IMG/VR virus record: IMGVR_UViG_3300050019_000176
Location: 1 to 64,000 of that record
Source: a virus
Strand: one strand, 5' to 3'
Length of the DNA: 64,000 nt
Shown here: piece by piece, positions 1 through 6,923 of the stretch
How the letters are laid out: each line of letters begins with the position of its first letter
Position numbering within the stretch: the stretch's first letter is position 1
Position numbers and translations under genes: made by a program
Notes under the pieces: model-generated
The model's input: only the letters and a program-made list of their open reading frames with translations
Database searches by the model: none
Told to the model about the DNA's origin: nothing

Positions 1-245
1 CGCGTTTCCAGGGTTTTGAGTGTGGCCCACTTGGGCAGCACGTCCTGATCGAGTTTGAAGGTCCAGGCGGAGAGGTCGCCCCAATCTCCCTCGCGCGGTG
101 GCAGGAGTTCGATACGGGCGATATTTGGGCCGGTGGCGCCATCGGCATGGAGGTTGTTGGCGGTGATGATTTCCTCGTGGGAGTCGGTAGTCTCGGACCA
201 AAACTCCCGGTCGTTTGTGAGTACGAATGATGCAAATTGGCACAT
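1..245 (-). CDS. N-terminal part of a leucine-rich-repeat-like protein, cut by the window edge
   Basis: Reading leftward from an ATG at 245, this frame stays open to position 1. It encodes a protein beginning MCQFASFVLTNDREFW, nearly identical to the first 80 or so residues of the complete gene at 3547-4290. The two 245-bp stretches align without gaps (1 matches 4046, 245 matches 4290) with about ten substitutions. The complete copy continues into 21-residue leucine-rich repeats, so this copy probably does too, but that part lies outside the window. Function is unknown. The match points to a recent duplication or a small gene family. Confidence 0.8.
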   Translation of the reverse strand, partial: MCQFASFVLTNDREFWSETTDSHEEIITANNLHADGATGPNIARIELLPPREGDWGDLSAWTFKLDQDVLPKWATLKTLET

Positions 246-268
246 AACGTCTATTCCTTTCCAATACT

Positions 269-293
269 AAGAACCAGTTTTTGAGTGGTTCTT
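269..293. other. Hairpin in the divergent intergenic region
   Basis: AAGAACCA and TGGTTCTT form an 8-bp inverted repeat around a 9-nt spacer, followed by TTTAAG. It lies between a leftward gene starting at 245 and a rightward gene starting at 488. It could be an operator or a terminator for rightward transcription entering from the minus-gene side; the sequence does not decide. Confidence 0.4.
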
Positions 294-375
294 TAAGCAA
301 ACGATACACCCGTTCTTCACATAATGCAAGGACTATTTTGCGAGAAAGGTGGATATTTTTTTCTTGCGGTTTGCC

Positions 376-403
376 TTGGTTTGGTGCAGAATAGGGGTAT
401 TGT
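376..403 (+). promoter_or_regulatory. Possible sigma70-like promoter
   Basis: TTGGTT at 376-381 and TATTGT at 398-403 are 16 bp apart, upstream of the gene starting at 488. The surrounding AGAATAGGGGTATTG also resembles the AATAGGGTTGTGG motif seen at 20872 and 38510. A weak match; the real start could be elsewhere. Confidence 0.25.
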
Positions 404-482
404 AGGGTTGTTGTTCTCCATTCGGCAACCGCGGCGCTGTGGTTTCCTTCCTTTCCCTCGGCGCCGCGGTGGAAATAAAGGC

Positions 483-500
483 ATGTCTTGGGCAAGACAT
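483..500 (+). repeat. Dispersed palindrome, copy a
   Basis: ATGTCTTGGGCAAGACAT is a perfect 8-2-8 palindrome. It is followed by TGAC rather than a full TGGACA box. The TTG inside it is the only in-frame start near a Shine-Dalgarno-like AAAGG for the gene starting at 488, so this copy overlaps a start codon. Confidence 0.85.
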
Positions 501-820
501 TGACGATAGCTGATAAAGTCCGCGAACTCCTGGCGACCGAACCTACATGGACCCACGCCAAGATTGCCCTGCACTGCGGTTGCTCGGTCGGTTGGGTGAA
601 AACGGTCTCTTCTCGCGCCGGCCACCGTCAACTTTCCCTAGAGCCGCGCATCCAAGCACTCGAACAGACGGTAAAAGACATCCTGGAGCACCTTAACCGC
701 AGCGAAAAACGCACCAAAGTGTCTACAACCTACACACTATCACCACGGCAGAGCCTACGGATTCATGGCAAGACTTCGCTGGATGACTCCGGCGCGCATC
801 CAATTATAGCAAGACCGTGA
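488..820 (+). CDS. Small helix-turn-helix protein
   Basis: A 110-residue protein. Residues 8-45 (KVRELLATEP through VGWVKTVSSR) read as a helix-turn-helix of the homeodomain-like or resolvase-C-terminal type; residues 55-72 look like a short coiled coil. The frame has a TAA just upstream, so the start must be TTG at 488 or 497. AAAGG at 477-481 suits 488, which places the start inside the palindrome. It ends close to the next gene, as first member of a rightward operon. Likely a DNA-binding regulator; the target is not visible. Confidence 0.65.
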   Translation: MGKTLTIADKVRELLATEPTWTHAKIALHCGCSVGWVKTVSSRAGHRQLSLEPRIQALEQTVKDILEHLNRSEKRTKVSTTYTLSPRQSLRIHGKTSLDDSGAHPIIARP

Positions 821-834
821 GAGGTAAACTACCA

Positions 835-1719
835 ATGGCAAAAGCTGCACGAAAGCGTAGCCACCAGCAGGCGGTACTTAACAATCTGGTGGTGGTGAGT
901 GACATTCATGCTGGCTGTAGGCTGGCACTCTGCCCACCGGGCGGTGTGCCCCTCGATGATGGCGGGACCTACCATCCTTCGCCGCTACAGTTGAAAATGT
1001 GGGCGATGTGGCGGGAGTTCTGGGACGTGTTCGTGCCACGCGCGACACGGAAAGAACCTTTTGGCGTCGTGATTAACGGCGATGTCGTAGACGGCGTACA
1101 TCACAATTCGACGACCCAGATATCCCACAACCTGATGGATCAGGCCACCATTGCTCAGATGATATTGGCCCCCGTAGCAAAAGCCTGTCAAGGCCGGCTG
1201 TGGATGGTGCGCGGAACGGAAGCGCATGTCGGCCAAAGCGCAGCGACAGAGGAGGGAATCGCCAAGGCCATCGGTGCCATTCCGAACGCCGAAGGCCAGT
1301 GCGCTCGGTGGGATCTGTGGAAGTCGATCGGCCCGGGCAAGTTAGTTCACTTCCTGCACCACATTGGAACCACAGGAAGTCAGGCGTATGAGGCTACCGC
1401 GGTTCATAAAGAACTGGTGGAAGAGTTCGTCGAGGCGGCCCGTTGGCACCGGGATGCACCCTCGATAATTGTACGTAGTCACCGCCACCGATACATCGAG
1501 GACACGATTGCAACCGGCAGTTCGACGGGCGAAACTTGCCGCGCAATCGCTGTTGTAACGCCCGGCTGGCAGGCCAAGACGCCCTTTGCCTGGAAGATTC
1601 CCGGCGCCCGGCTGAGTACTCCACAGTTTGGCGGTCTGGTGCTACGATGGGTCGACGACGACCGGCAGATTTTCGTGGTCCCGCGTATTTGGACAGTTGA
1701 TCGATCCCCTGTTGAGTAA
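835..1719 (+). CDS. Calcineurin-like metallophosphoesterase
   Basis: A 294-residue protein with the ordered metal-binding motifs of the calcineurin-like phosphoesterase family: SDIHAG (D23, H25), NGDVVDG (D83, D86), a degenerate RGTEAH where GNH is usual, LHHIG, and SHRHRY near residue 215 matching GHxH. Such enzymes hydrolyse phosphomono- or diesters with two metal ions; the substrate of this one is unknown. I chose ATG 835 over GTG 817 because AGAGG lies about ten bases upstream of it. It sits between two small DNA-binding proteins, so a nucleic-acid or nucleotide role is plausible but inferred. Confidence 0.8.
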   Translation: MAKAARKRSHQQAVLNNLVVVSDIHAGCRLALCPPGGVPLDDGGTYHPSPLQLKMWAMWREFWDVFVPRATRKEPFGVVINGDVVDGVHHNSTTQISHNLMDQATIAQMILAPVAKACQGRLWMVRGTEAHVGQSAATEEGIAKAIGAIPNAEGQCARWDLWKSIGPGKLVHFLHHIGTTGSQAYEATAVHKELVEEFVEAARWHRDAPSIIVRSHRHRYIEDTIATGSSTGETCRAIAVVTPGWQAKTPFAWKIPGARLSTPQFGGLVLRWVDDDRQIFVVPRIWTVDRSPVE

Positions 1720-1753
1720 GCATAATGCCATTAAAAACCTGCCCAGGAACCGA

Positions 1754-2014
1754 ATGAAAACAAAGGCTGTTCCACCCATAACCCATAACGAGCTTCTCGC
1801 CGCTTGGGAAGACCTGGACGTCATCCGCGGTTCGCTCTCGATGCCAGTCGATCGGCCGCCGAACAGCTTCACGGTCGCCGAATACGCGCAACGCTACGGC
1901 TTGTTGCGTCGGACGGCCACTGAGCAATTGCAAAAACTTGTGAATGCCGGCAAATTGAAACATGTGCAGTGCATCGTGGACCGGAAGCTCGCCAACGTCT
2001 ATTGGATCCCCTGA
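1754..2014 (+). CDS. Small winged-helix DNA-binding protein
   Basis: An 86-residue protein whose C-terminal half (VAEYAQRYGLLRRTATEQLQ followed by KLVNAGKL and a YWIP end) has the pattern of a winged-helix domain: helix, recognition helix, then two strands. The open frame extends upstream, but ATG 1754 has AGGA six bases before it and starts the conserved-looking part. The stop overlaps the next start (CTGATG). Probably a regulator or DNA-binding subunit; the partner is unknown. Confidence 0.65.
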   Translation: MKTKAVPPITHNELLAAWEDLDVIRGSLSMPVDRPPNSFTVAEYAQRYGLLRRTATEQLQKLVNAGKLKHVQCIVDRKLANVYWIP

Positions 2015-2484
2015 TGCCGAGTAAACTGTATCTGACGGTTCCGCCATCCATCGTTCGCCGAATCAAGGCGCAGGCGAAGGCTGCATTCCCGAAGGAAACC
2101 TATGGGCTATTGCTGGGTACGGTTGTGGGCGATCATGTACACGTTGATGAACCCTACGCGCCGGATGATGTCAGCCAGCACGCCACAAACTGGCGCGTTC
2201 TTCCCCAGGCACACTGGTTTGTGGACGCACGCGAGGCTGCGGAGGAACTATTTCCCGATACTAGGGTGGTTGGTTACTACCATTCGCATCCATGGGCCAT
2301 CGGCGAACACAAGCACCGAGTAGACGATCGGGCGCTCTCGGAGTCGGACATTGACGGCCATCCGCCCGGGCTGGCGCTGGCCGGCGTGTGCGTGGTGGAG
2401 GATTTTCTGCGGAAGGGGAGACGGACCATGCGCGCCTCGGTGCGTTTTTGGGCTCCGCTTATAACCGTGGTAATGGAGGATTGA
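2014..2484 (+). CDS. JAB/MPN-family metallopeptidase-like protein
   Basis: A 156-residue protein with a JAMM-type motif: E28 in KETYGLLLG, then H90-S-H92-P, then S109-x-x-D112 (LSESD). JAMM enzymes bind zinc and cleave isopeptide or peptide bonds, or process small ubiquitin-like tags; in phages related domains also occur in tail-assembly proteins. The gap between the HSH and SxxD parts is longer than usual (16 instead of about 7 residues). ATG 2014 overlaps the previous TGA. The neighbouring genes are not tail genes, so a tail role is less likely. Confidence 0.75.
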   Translation: MPSKLYLTVPPSIVRRIKAQAKAAFPKETYGLLLGTVVGDHVHVDEPYAPDDVSQHATNWRVLPQAHWFVDAREAAEELFPDTRVVGYYHSHPWAIGEHKHRVDDRALSESDIDGHPPGLALAGVCVVEDFLRKGRRTMRASVRFWAPLITVVMED

Positions 2485-2864
2485 TGGCAAAACAGAAAAC
2501 GGTGGACAGGCGGGAAGTGGCGGACAGGCGAGAGGCCGTCCGCTATCCAGTTGACTACCTGTACATATCACTTAACTGGAACTTTATCAAGATGATGGCG
2601 CAGATTGCTCAGTACGCCGAAGGCAAGTACGGCCGCGCTGAAAACTACGTGGATTCGGAACTGAAACGCAACCGATCCCCGCTGAATCACATACCGGAGC
2701 ACCTACGGCAGTACCTCACCGGCGAACCGCACGATCATTTTGACAGTCAGGCGTACCACCTCGCCGCGATTGCCTACAATAGCATGATGGAGTATTTTTA
2801 CTTCGTCCAGAGGGGTAATGAGGCCGGCGAACTCTACAAAGAACCAACGGACCAGCCGGGATGA
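2484..2864 (+). CDS. DUF5664-like protein (putative dATP/dGTP diphosphohydrolase type)
   Basis: A 126-residue protein matching the layout of DUF5664 phage proteins: an aromatic-rich first helix, AEGKYG with a following NY, then HIPEHLRQYLTGE, HDHFD and a helix with HLAAIAYN. In some phages a related domain hydrolyses dATP or dGTP, for example in diaminopurine genome synthesis. ATGGAGGA precedes ATG 2484, whose first base is the last base of the previous stop. Substrate and purpose here are inferred from family only; no purZ-like gene is present in this window. Confidence 0.65.
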   Translation: MAKQKTVDRREVADRREAVRYPVDYLYISLNWNFIKMMAQIAQYAEGKYGRAENYVDSELKRNRSPLNHIPEHLRQYLTGEPHDHFDSQAYHLAAIAYNSMMEYFYFVQRGNEAGELYKEPTDQPG

Positions 2865-2944
2865 AAATACCCAAAGCTGGGCAGTCCGTGTGTTCTGAGT
2901 ACCAGGATCGAGCCGTGTACGCACTTGGCAACCATTACGGTTAG
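2861..2944 (+). CDS. Possible 27-residue small protein
   Basis: ATG 2861 overlaps the TGA of the previous gene (GGATGA) and opens a 27-codon frame ending TAG at 2944. No good ribosome-binding site is present, so translation would rely on coupling. Sequence is hydrophilic with one Cys. The last gene of the rightward block if real. Confidence 0.35.
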   Translation: MKIPKAGQSVCSEYQDRAVYALGNHYG

Positions 2945-2967
2945 CATGTCTTATTATCCCCCATTGG

Positions 2968-3171
2968 TCAGGTTGTCATCCGTGCTATAGTCTGATCGGT
3001 GCGCGCCGGCGCCGATGGTACGCTGCGCTCCAGGTGGTAGGCCCACCGCTCGGCCTCGTCGGGGCGCTCGGTGCGCCCCGTGATTGTCCAGTGATGCCCA
3101 TTCAGGCGGATAACGGCGCCGATGGGGTGTTCCTCGCAGGTGAACAGGTCCAGGCGTTTACGGAGGGGCAT
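2968..3171 (-). CDS. Hypothetical protein, 67 residues
   Basis: Leftward frame starting ATG 3171, directly after the stop of the gene at 3172-3366 and preceded by a GGAAGGGGGG stretch that can serve as ribosome-binding site. The product is mixed-charge with a central block (PIGAVIRLNGHHWTITGR) that may form beta strands. It is the last gene of the 6.8 to 3.0 kb leftward block and converges on the rightward block ending near 2864-2944. No family recognised. Confidence 0.6.
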   Translation of the reverse strand: MPLRKRLDLFTCEEHPIGAVIRLNGHHWTITGRTERPDEAERWAYHLERSVPSAPARTDQTIARMTT

Positions 3172-3366
3172 TTATAGCCCCCCTTCCGAATTGGCCTTCA
3201 TCGCCTCGGCGAAGGCTTCGCGGCCGGCCTCGATCTGGACGGCCCGGCAGTACAGCCGGAGCGATAGCCAGCGGCAGCCGATCGGCGAACACCAGAAGGC
3301 TACCGCCATAGTGGCCAGCAGGATCAGGGAAACGGCGAGAACGGCGTTGATGTCGTTATGCGTCAT
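3172..3366 (-). CDS. Small single-span membrane protein
   Basis: A 64-residue protein with one transmembrane segment near residues 7-26 (AVLAVSLILLATMAVAFWC) followed by a basic and then a charged helix. ATG 3366 has AGGGGG six bases upstream and overlaps the end of the preceding gene by 11 bp; ATG 3387 with a more distant GGAG is the alternative. In a dense small-gene block with no recognisable lysis genes. Function unknown. Confidence 0.6.
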   Translation of the reverse strand: MTHNDINAVLAVSLILLATMAVAFWCSPIGCRWLSLRLYCRAVQIEAGREAFAEAMKANSEGGL

Positions 3367-3547
3367 GGCCGGCCCCCTGGTACTCATTTGCTTTTCTTCT
3401 CCTCGCACACGTATAGCGGTAGATTCGCCCAACCATCAGAACCACAGCGGTTTTCTGTTCTTCGGTGAGTGGGCCGCCTGCGATCTTCTCACAGGCGGCA
3501 ATGTTGGCCTTGCACTTGTCGTGGTACTCGTTGAAGTCATAGGCCAT
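3356..3547 (-). CDS. Hypothetical protein, 63 residues
   Basis: ATG 3547 overlaps the TGA of the leucine-rich-repeat-like gene (TGATG). The product begins MAYDFNEYHDKCKANIAACE and is mostly helical, with two Cys and a basic C-terminus (CARRRKANE). The longer open frame upstream only reads through the repeats in another frame and is not used. No family recognised. Confidence 0.6.
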   Translation of the reverse strand: MAYDFNEYHDKCKANIAACEKIAGGPLTEEQKTAVVLMVGRIYRYTCARRRKANEYQGAGHDA

Positions 3548-4290
3548 CACCGAACCACCTTCGCCTGTAAGTATTTGGGGACCTTGAGCCCGGTGCAGCC
3601 GGAGAGGTCGAGCCACCCGCCGACGGAGAGGTCCTGGGGCAACGCCTTGAGCCCGGTGCAGCCGGAGAGGTTGAGGCTCCCGCGGACGGAGAGGCCCTGG
3701 GGCAACTCCTTGAGCCCGGTGCAGCCGGTGAGGTTGAGCCACCCGCCGACGGAGAGGCCCTGGGGCAACGCCTTGAGCCCGGTGCAGCCGTAGAGGTAGA
3801 GGCTCCCGCGGACGGAGAGGCCCTGGGGCAACTCCTTGAGCCCGGTGCAGCCGGAGAGGTTGAGACTCCCGCCGACGGAGAGGCCCTGGGGCAACGCCTT
3901 GAGCCCGGTGCAGCCGGAGAGGTTGAGACTCCCGCCGACGGAGAGGCCCTGGGGCAACGCCTTGAGCCCGGTGCAGCCGGAGAGGTCGAGGCTCCCGCCG
4001 ACCTTATAGCCGTTCTGAAAGCGGCGTGCGGCAGCAGCGCGGGTGCGCGTTTCCAGGGTTTTGAGTGTGGCCCACTTGGGCAGCACGTCCTGATCGAGTT
4101 TGAAGGTCCAGGCGGAGAGGTCGCCCCAATCTCCCTCGCGCGGTGGCAGGAGTTCGATACGGGCGATATTTGAGCCGGTGGCGCCATCGGCATGGAGCTT
4201 GTTGGCGCGTATAATTTCCTCATGGGAGTCGGTTGTCTCGGACCAAAACTCCCGGTCGTTTGTGAGCACGAATGATGCAAATTGGCACAT
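3547..4290 (-). CDS. Leucine-rich-repeat-like protein
   Basis: A 247-residue protein. Residues 1-90 form a globular N-terminus (MCQFASFVLTNDREFW..); residues about 95-240 are seven to eight near-identical 21-residue repeats with core GCTGLKALPQGLSVGGSLNL, varying mainly at a few positions (S/Y/W, K-A or K-E). This is the pattern of short leucine-rich or related beta-solenoid repeats, usually used for binding. GGAG lies about 11 bases before ATG 4290. A second copy of the N-terminus occurs at 1-245. The near-identical repeats suggest ongoing expansion or recombination. Target unknown. Confidence 0.8.
   Translation of the reverse strand: MCQFASFVLTNDREFWSETTDSHEEIIRANKLHADGATGSNIARIELLPPREGDWGDLSAWTFKLDQDVLPKWATLKTLETRTRAAAARRFQNGYKVGGSLDLSGCTGLKALPQGLSVGGSLNLSGCTGLKALPQGLSVGGSLNLSGCTGLKELPQGLSVRGSLYLYGCTGLKALPQGLSVGGWLNLTGCTGLKELPQGLSVRGSLNLSGCTGLKALPQDLSVGGWLDLSGCTGLKVPKYLQAKVVR
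3580..4008 (-). repeat. Tandem 63-bp repeats inside the leucine-rich-repeat-like gene
   Basis: About seven units of 63 bp, each encoding 21 residues, run through the 3' two thirds of the gene at 3547-4290. Units are almost identical at DNA level, including third positions, with scattered single-base changes. Confidence 0.85.
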
Positions 4291-4292
4291 TT

Positions 4293-4475
4293 CTAAAACA
4301 TCTCCTTTTGTCTTTCGCCGCCAAATAGCGGCAGGTCTTCAACTGCTTTTTGCGGGCGCTGCGGCGCGCGTGCGCTCCGAAACTCCCACGTTACCCGTTC
4401 GGCATCGAGACGCGATTCTCGCTCCGTGTCAGCTTCGCCAGCAATCGGCGGAATTTCCCGCTTTGTGGTTGTCAT
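4293..4475 (-). CDS. Hypothetical protein, 60 residues, probably leaderless mRNA
   Basis: Starts ATG 4475, one or two bases after the predicted transcription start of the promoter at 4483-4511, so the mRNA would have almost no leader. The product is hydrophilic and charged (residues 14-40 rich in R and E), without recognisable domain. It ends three bases before the leucine-rich-repeat-like gene at 4290, probably co-transcribed with it. Confidence 0.65.
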   Translation of the reverse strand: MTTTKREIPPIAGEADTERESRLDAERVTWEFRSARAPQRPQKAVEDLPLFGGERQKEMF

Positions 4476-4482
4476 TGGTTGA

Positions 4483-4511
4483 ACTATACGCCTCCGTGAT
4501 GGCTATGTCAA
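4483..4511 (-). promoter_or_regulatory. Strong sigma70-like promoter with no leader
   Basis: On the minus strand TTGACA (4511-4506), 17-bp spacer, TATAGT (4488-4483), then only seven bases to the ATG at 4475. The block GGCGTATAGTT..CC.ATG is shared with the promoter at 6802-6830. Drives the leftward genes from 4475 down. Confidence 0.8.
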
Positions 4512-4519
4512 TAGTTATT

Positions 4520-4765
4520 TCACGCTCCCCATAAATTAGCGTCTACGTCCGTCATGGAGCGTAGGCCCGCATCTTCGCCCGCGGCTGCATCTTTGCCTGA
4601 CGTGACCGGCTCCGCCTGCGGCCCGTGGCAAGTCAGACCGAACACGGCGCCCGATCGGTACCAGCGTGCCATGGCGCCAGCGGGAATGAATGCCCCGCAC
4701 TCATGGCAGGTAGCAGGACGCCGAAGTCGGATCGGGATAGCGCGCCGGCCCCGTTGCTGGTTCAT
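4520..4765 (-). CDS. Small zinc-ribbon-like protein
   Basis: An 81-residue protein with a half zinc ribbon, CHECGAFIPAGAMARW, and one further Cys-His (LTCHG), so metal binding is possible but incomplete. Its ATG overlaps the stop of the upstream 51-residue gene (CTGATG), with GGGGGG seven bases before it. Its last codons overlap nothing but lie just upstream of the next promoter. Function unknown. Confidence 0.6.
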   Translation of the reverse strand: MNQQRGRRAIPIRLRRPATCHECGAFIPAGAMARWYRSGAVFGLTCHGPQAEPVTSGKDAAAGEDAGLRSMTDVDANLWGA

Positions 4766-4920
4766 CAGTATCCCCCCAACGCATCCGCCACGGCCCCCGT
4801 GCGCCAGGTCCGCAGGGTGAACCGTTTGGCGTTCTTGGCCTTCCTTCGCCGCTCCATCAGATGGTACTGATAGGCGACCTGCAGCCGAATGCAGAGAAAC
4901 AGCAGCGATGGGTTAACCAT
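4765..4920 (-). CDS. Small single-span membrane protein, 51 residues
   Basis: ATG 4920 overlaps the TAA of the upstream gene (GTAATGG), and its TGA overlaps the next ATG at 4765. The first 18 residues (NPSLLFLCIRLQVAYQY) are hydrophobic enough to span a membrane, followed by a strongly basic stretch (ERRRKAKNAKR). Both overlaps argue that it is translated. No family recognised. Confidence 0.6.
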   Translation of the reverse strand: MVNPSLLFLCIRLQVAYQYHLMERRRKAKNAKRFTLRTWRTGAVADALGGY

Positions 4921-5450
4921 TACGCTACCTCGCTCTGTGCCACTTTCGGCCGCAGGTCCGTTACGTGCATCACGACGTCACAGCCAACGTAATGACCGAC
5001 GCGCCAGCCGTCCGCAGGCGCATCAACCGGCCTTATATCCGTTTGCACAGTGACGGGCCCGGATATGAGATCCTCGAAGAGATGCCACCGCAAGATGCCG
5101 AACTTTGGGTGCTTCACGTCCAGGCTGCCGACCTTCACGCCTTTGGTGCGCGTGTTCTCGCTGCCGGCGTCAAACCGTGGCGCAACTATGGTTACTTCGG
5201 CGCCGCGCAGCAAGGCCAGTAAACCGCCGCTGTAGCTGTCGATGATAATACGTCCGTTGGTCTTCACTTCGCCTTGGTCGTAGAACCCTCGATAACCGGA
5301 GGAGAATGTTACCCGGGTGCAGTACCCTAGCGTCAAATCCCAGGTATCGCCCAACTTGAGCCCGTCGCGCTTCTCCTCGAACATCTGTGCCAGCGTACCA
5401 TCGGCCCAGATGTAGGAGCAAAACAGCTTACGTTCGTACCGTGTTTTCAT
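4920..5450 (-). CDS. Hypothetical protein, 176 residues
   Basis: Begins MKTRYERKLFCSYIWADG with AAGGA upstream, and ends overlapping the next gene by the TAATG arrangement. The predicted protein is rich in beta-prone stretches (TRVTFSSGYRGFY, GRIIIDSYSGG, AEVTIVAPRF) without signal peptide or membrane span. Mixed composition and good codon pattern suggest a real globular protein. I recognise no domain. Confidence 0.65.
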   Translation of the reverse strand: MKTRYERKLFCSYIWADGTLAQMFEEKRDGLKLGDTWDLTLGYCTRVTFSSGYRGFYDQGEVKTNGRIIIDSYSGGLLALLRGAEVTIVAPRFDAGSENTRTKGVKVGSLDVKHPKFGILRWHLFEDLISGPVTVQTDIRPVDAPADGWRVGHYVGCDVVMHVTDLRPKVAQSEVA

Positions 5451-5465
5451 CGTCGTACCATCCTT

Positions 5466-5549
5466 TCACAACGTCTTCGCCAGCCATCCAAGGCCATCGG
5501 CGAACACCCAGAGCAACCCTATCAGGATCACCAGGGCTACAAAAGTCAT
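5466..5549 (-). CDS. Possible 27-residue membrane peptide
   Basis: ATG 5549 opens a 27-codon frame, MTFVALVILIGLLWVFADG plus GWLAKTL, almost entirely a transmembrane helix. It sits between genes ending at 5574 and starting at 5450. The ribosome-binding site is weak. Tiny one-span proteins of this kind are common in phages, but this one is supported only by its hydrophobic pattern and position. Confidence 0.4.
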   Translation of the reverse strand: MTFVALVILIGLLWVFADGLGWLAKTL

Positions 5550-5573
5550 CGATGAGAGAATGCTTTTGCGTGG

Positions 5574-5906
5574 TCACTGTGTAACCTCCGGTGGCAGATA
5601 GGCAGCATCGATGGCCGCCGCTTCCATGTCTTGTGCAAGACTTCTGGACAATTGGACATTCGCCGCAGGCTCGGTCCAGGTGGCCTCATTCCCGAGTGGA
5701 TGCAAAGACCGGATGCGGCCCGACGCCCCACAGTTGATGCAATACGCTGGCCTGATACCGGCGCTTACTGGAACGATCACGATGGAGCCGCACGCGCGGC
5801 AGGTAGAATGGGCGACCGCCAGAAGCCCGCCATCGATGCCTTGCCGCTCCCGCTCTCCTGCTATCAGGTCCAGGCAGAGTGCGGCGAAACGATCGGCCCG
5901 CGTCAT
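5574..5906 (-). CDS. Zinc-ribbon protein carrying the dispersed palindrome in its 3' end
   Basis: A 110-residue protein with a four-Cys ribbon CRACG and CINCG separated by about 17 residues (middle of the protein). AGGTGG before ATG 5906 favours that start over GTG 5915. The palindrome and its two TGGACA-type boxes (5626-5658) are read in frame near the C-terminus as NVQLSRSLAQDM. Its start overlaps the stop of the 43-residue gene upstream. Role unknown; single zinc ribbons often mediate nucleic-acid or protein contacts. Confidence 0.6.
   Translation of the reverse strand: MTRADRFAALCLDLIAGERERQGIDGGLLAVAHSTCRACGSIVIVPVSAGIRPAYCINCGASGRIRSLHPLGNEATWTEPAANVQLSRSLAQDMEAAAIDAAYLPPEVTQ
5626..5658 (+). 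repeat. Dispersed palindrome with TGGACA boxes, copy b
   Basis: ATGTCTTGTGCAAGACTT (5626-5643) followed by TGGACAATTGGACA (5645-5658). It lies inside the coding region of the leftward gene 5574-5906. Confidence 0.85.
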
Positions 5907-6034
5907 CGTGCCCACCTCGCCATATTGTGAAAGTCAATCTCCACCAGGCGCATACGCGGCGCCGATGTCCAAGTGGACTCCGCCACCTTCGCCCGCCGCA
6001 TCATCGCCAGTACTGCATGGATAACTCGCCTCAC
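5903..6034 (-). CDS. Small basic protein, 43 residues
   Basis: GTG 6034 overlaps the TGA of the upstream gene (TCGTGAGG) and its own TGA overlaps the ATG at 5906. The product, VRRVIHAVLAMMRRAKVAES onward, is basic with one amphipathic helix. The double overlap is the main evidence. No family recognised. Confidence 0.5.
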   Translation of the reverse strand: MRRVIHAVLAMMRRAKVAESTWTSAPRMRLVEIDFHNMARWAR

Positions 6035-6393
6035 GATTGCACCTCGCCATCCATCAACCGCGCATCGAAGGTTGGTCGGTCAACTCGGGATCCAAAAGCC
6101 ATCGCCGCCCGCCGCGCCATGGTCTTAGCAACGCAGCACCCGCCAGCGATAGACCAGAAATCCCCGTGCGCCTCGAACGCAGGAGCGGTGGCTATCTGCG
6201 CACCGGCCCCGTACATGTCCCACACCCGCAACGGGATAGAGTTCAAGTGCTCGTCTCCGCGATCCAGCGCCCGACGCACCTTCCGCAGGAATGCCGGATC
6301 CGAACCGACAAACGACACCCCCGCCATTTTCGCCACGCTCGCGTAATACTCCTCATGCGTTACCTTCCCGTTCATGTAGTCTTTTCTCGTCAT
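6031..6393 (-). CDS. Hypothetical protein, 120 residues
   Basis: ATG 6393 is preceded by GGAAAGGAAGG, a strong ribosome-binding site. The product starts MTRKDYMNGKVTHEEYYASV and has alternating helical segments and a GGCC pair; no signal peptide or membrane span. The region FLRKVRRALDRGDEHLNSIP looks like a helix-turn-helix-sized pair of helices but I cannot assign it. Second gene of the transcript starting at 6795. Confidence 0.65.
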   Translation of the reverse strand: MTRKDYMNGKVTHEEYYASVAKMAGVSFVGSDPAFLRKVRRALDRGDEHLNSIPLRVWDMYGAGAQIATAPAFEAHGDFWSIAGGCCVAKTMARRAAMAFGSRVDRPTFDARLMDGEVQS

Positions 6394-6411
6394 TGTGTTA
6401 CCTTCCTTTCC

Positions 6412-6795
6412 TTACAGCGTCATAAACGGCCCGATACCGCATTTCGGATCACCACACACTGAGCACACCGACCCGCGCCGCCGCTCCGGAGTAGTGGCAG
6501 CGTCCGGAAACATCGCTACTTGCATCATATTATGATGCCCGCGCGCTGTCTCGCTCGCGTCCACCATCCCGAACAACCCGCCGACCATGAGTACCTCGGC
6601 ATCCTGCCGCGCCACTTCCACATCGCGCACGACCAGCACCCGGCCCCGGCTGTACTTCGCCTTCGGTGCCTCCACCTGATCCAGTAGCGACACCACAACC
6701 GGCGCGCGTACTTCGGTGATCGCGTCCAGCCAGCTAAGCTCCCGGTACTCGGTCGCTTGCGTCTGCTCGCTCCGTTGTGTGTTCGTTGCTATCAT
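6412..6795 (-). CDS. Hypothetical protein with C-terminal Cys cluster, leaderless mRNA
   Basis: A 127-residue protein starting ATG 6795, six bases after the -10 box of the promoter at 6802-6830. The N-terminal 20 residues are hydrophilic; residues 25-85 look alpha/beta (APVVVSLLDQVEAP, GRVLVVRDVEVAR); the end carries CSVCGDPKCG, a likely metal-binding knuckle. First gene of the main leftward unit. No family recognised. Confidence 0.65.
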   Translation of the reverse strand: MIATNTQRSEQTQATEYRELSWLDAITEVRAPVVVSLLDQVEAPKAKYSRGRVLVVRDVEVARQDAEVLMVGGLFGMVDASETARGHHNMMQVAMFPDAATTPERRRGSVCSVCGDPKCGIGPFMTL

Positions 6796-6801
6796 GGCCC
6801 A

Positions 6802-6830
6802 ACTATACGCCCACGCTATCCAGCAGTCAA
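6802..6830 (-). promoter_or_regulatory. Strong sigma70-like promoter with no leader
   Basis: TTGACT (6830-6825), 17-bp spacer, TATAGT (6807-6802), then six bases to the ATG at 6795. Same layout and flanks as the promoter at 4483-4511. Confidence 0.8.
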
Positions 6831-6923
6831 GGACTATTTGTATTTATTTTTCGCGCTGCGTATACATATGATACTGCGCCATTTGCGCGCACTCCACTAA
6901 ACGGCTTAGGGGAAGCTCGCGCC

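Noticed and set aside
2014-2484. JAB protein as tail-assembly protein K homologue
   Set aside because: No NlpC/P60 part and no tail genes nearby; the general JAMM call is safer.
3574-4008. CRISPR-like array
   Set aside because: The repeats are contiguous 63-bp protein-coding units without unique spacers and without cas genes.
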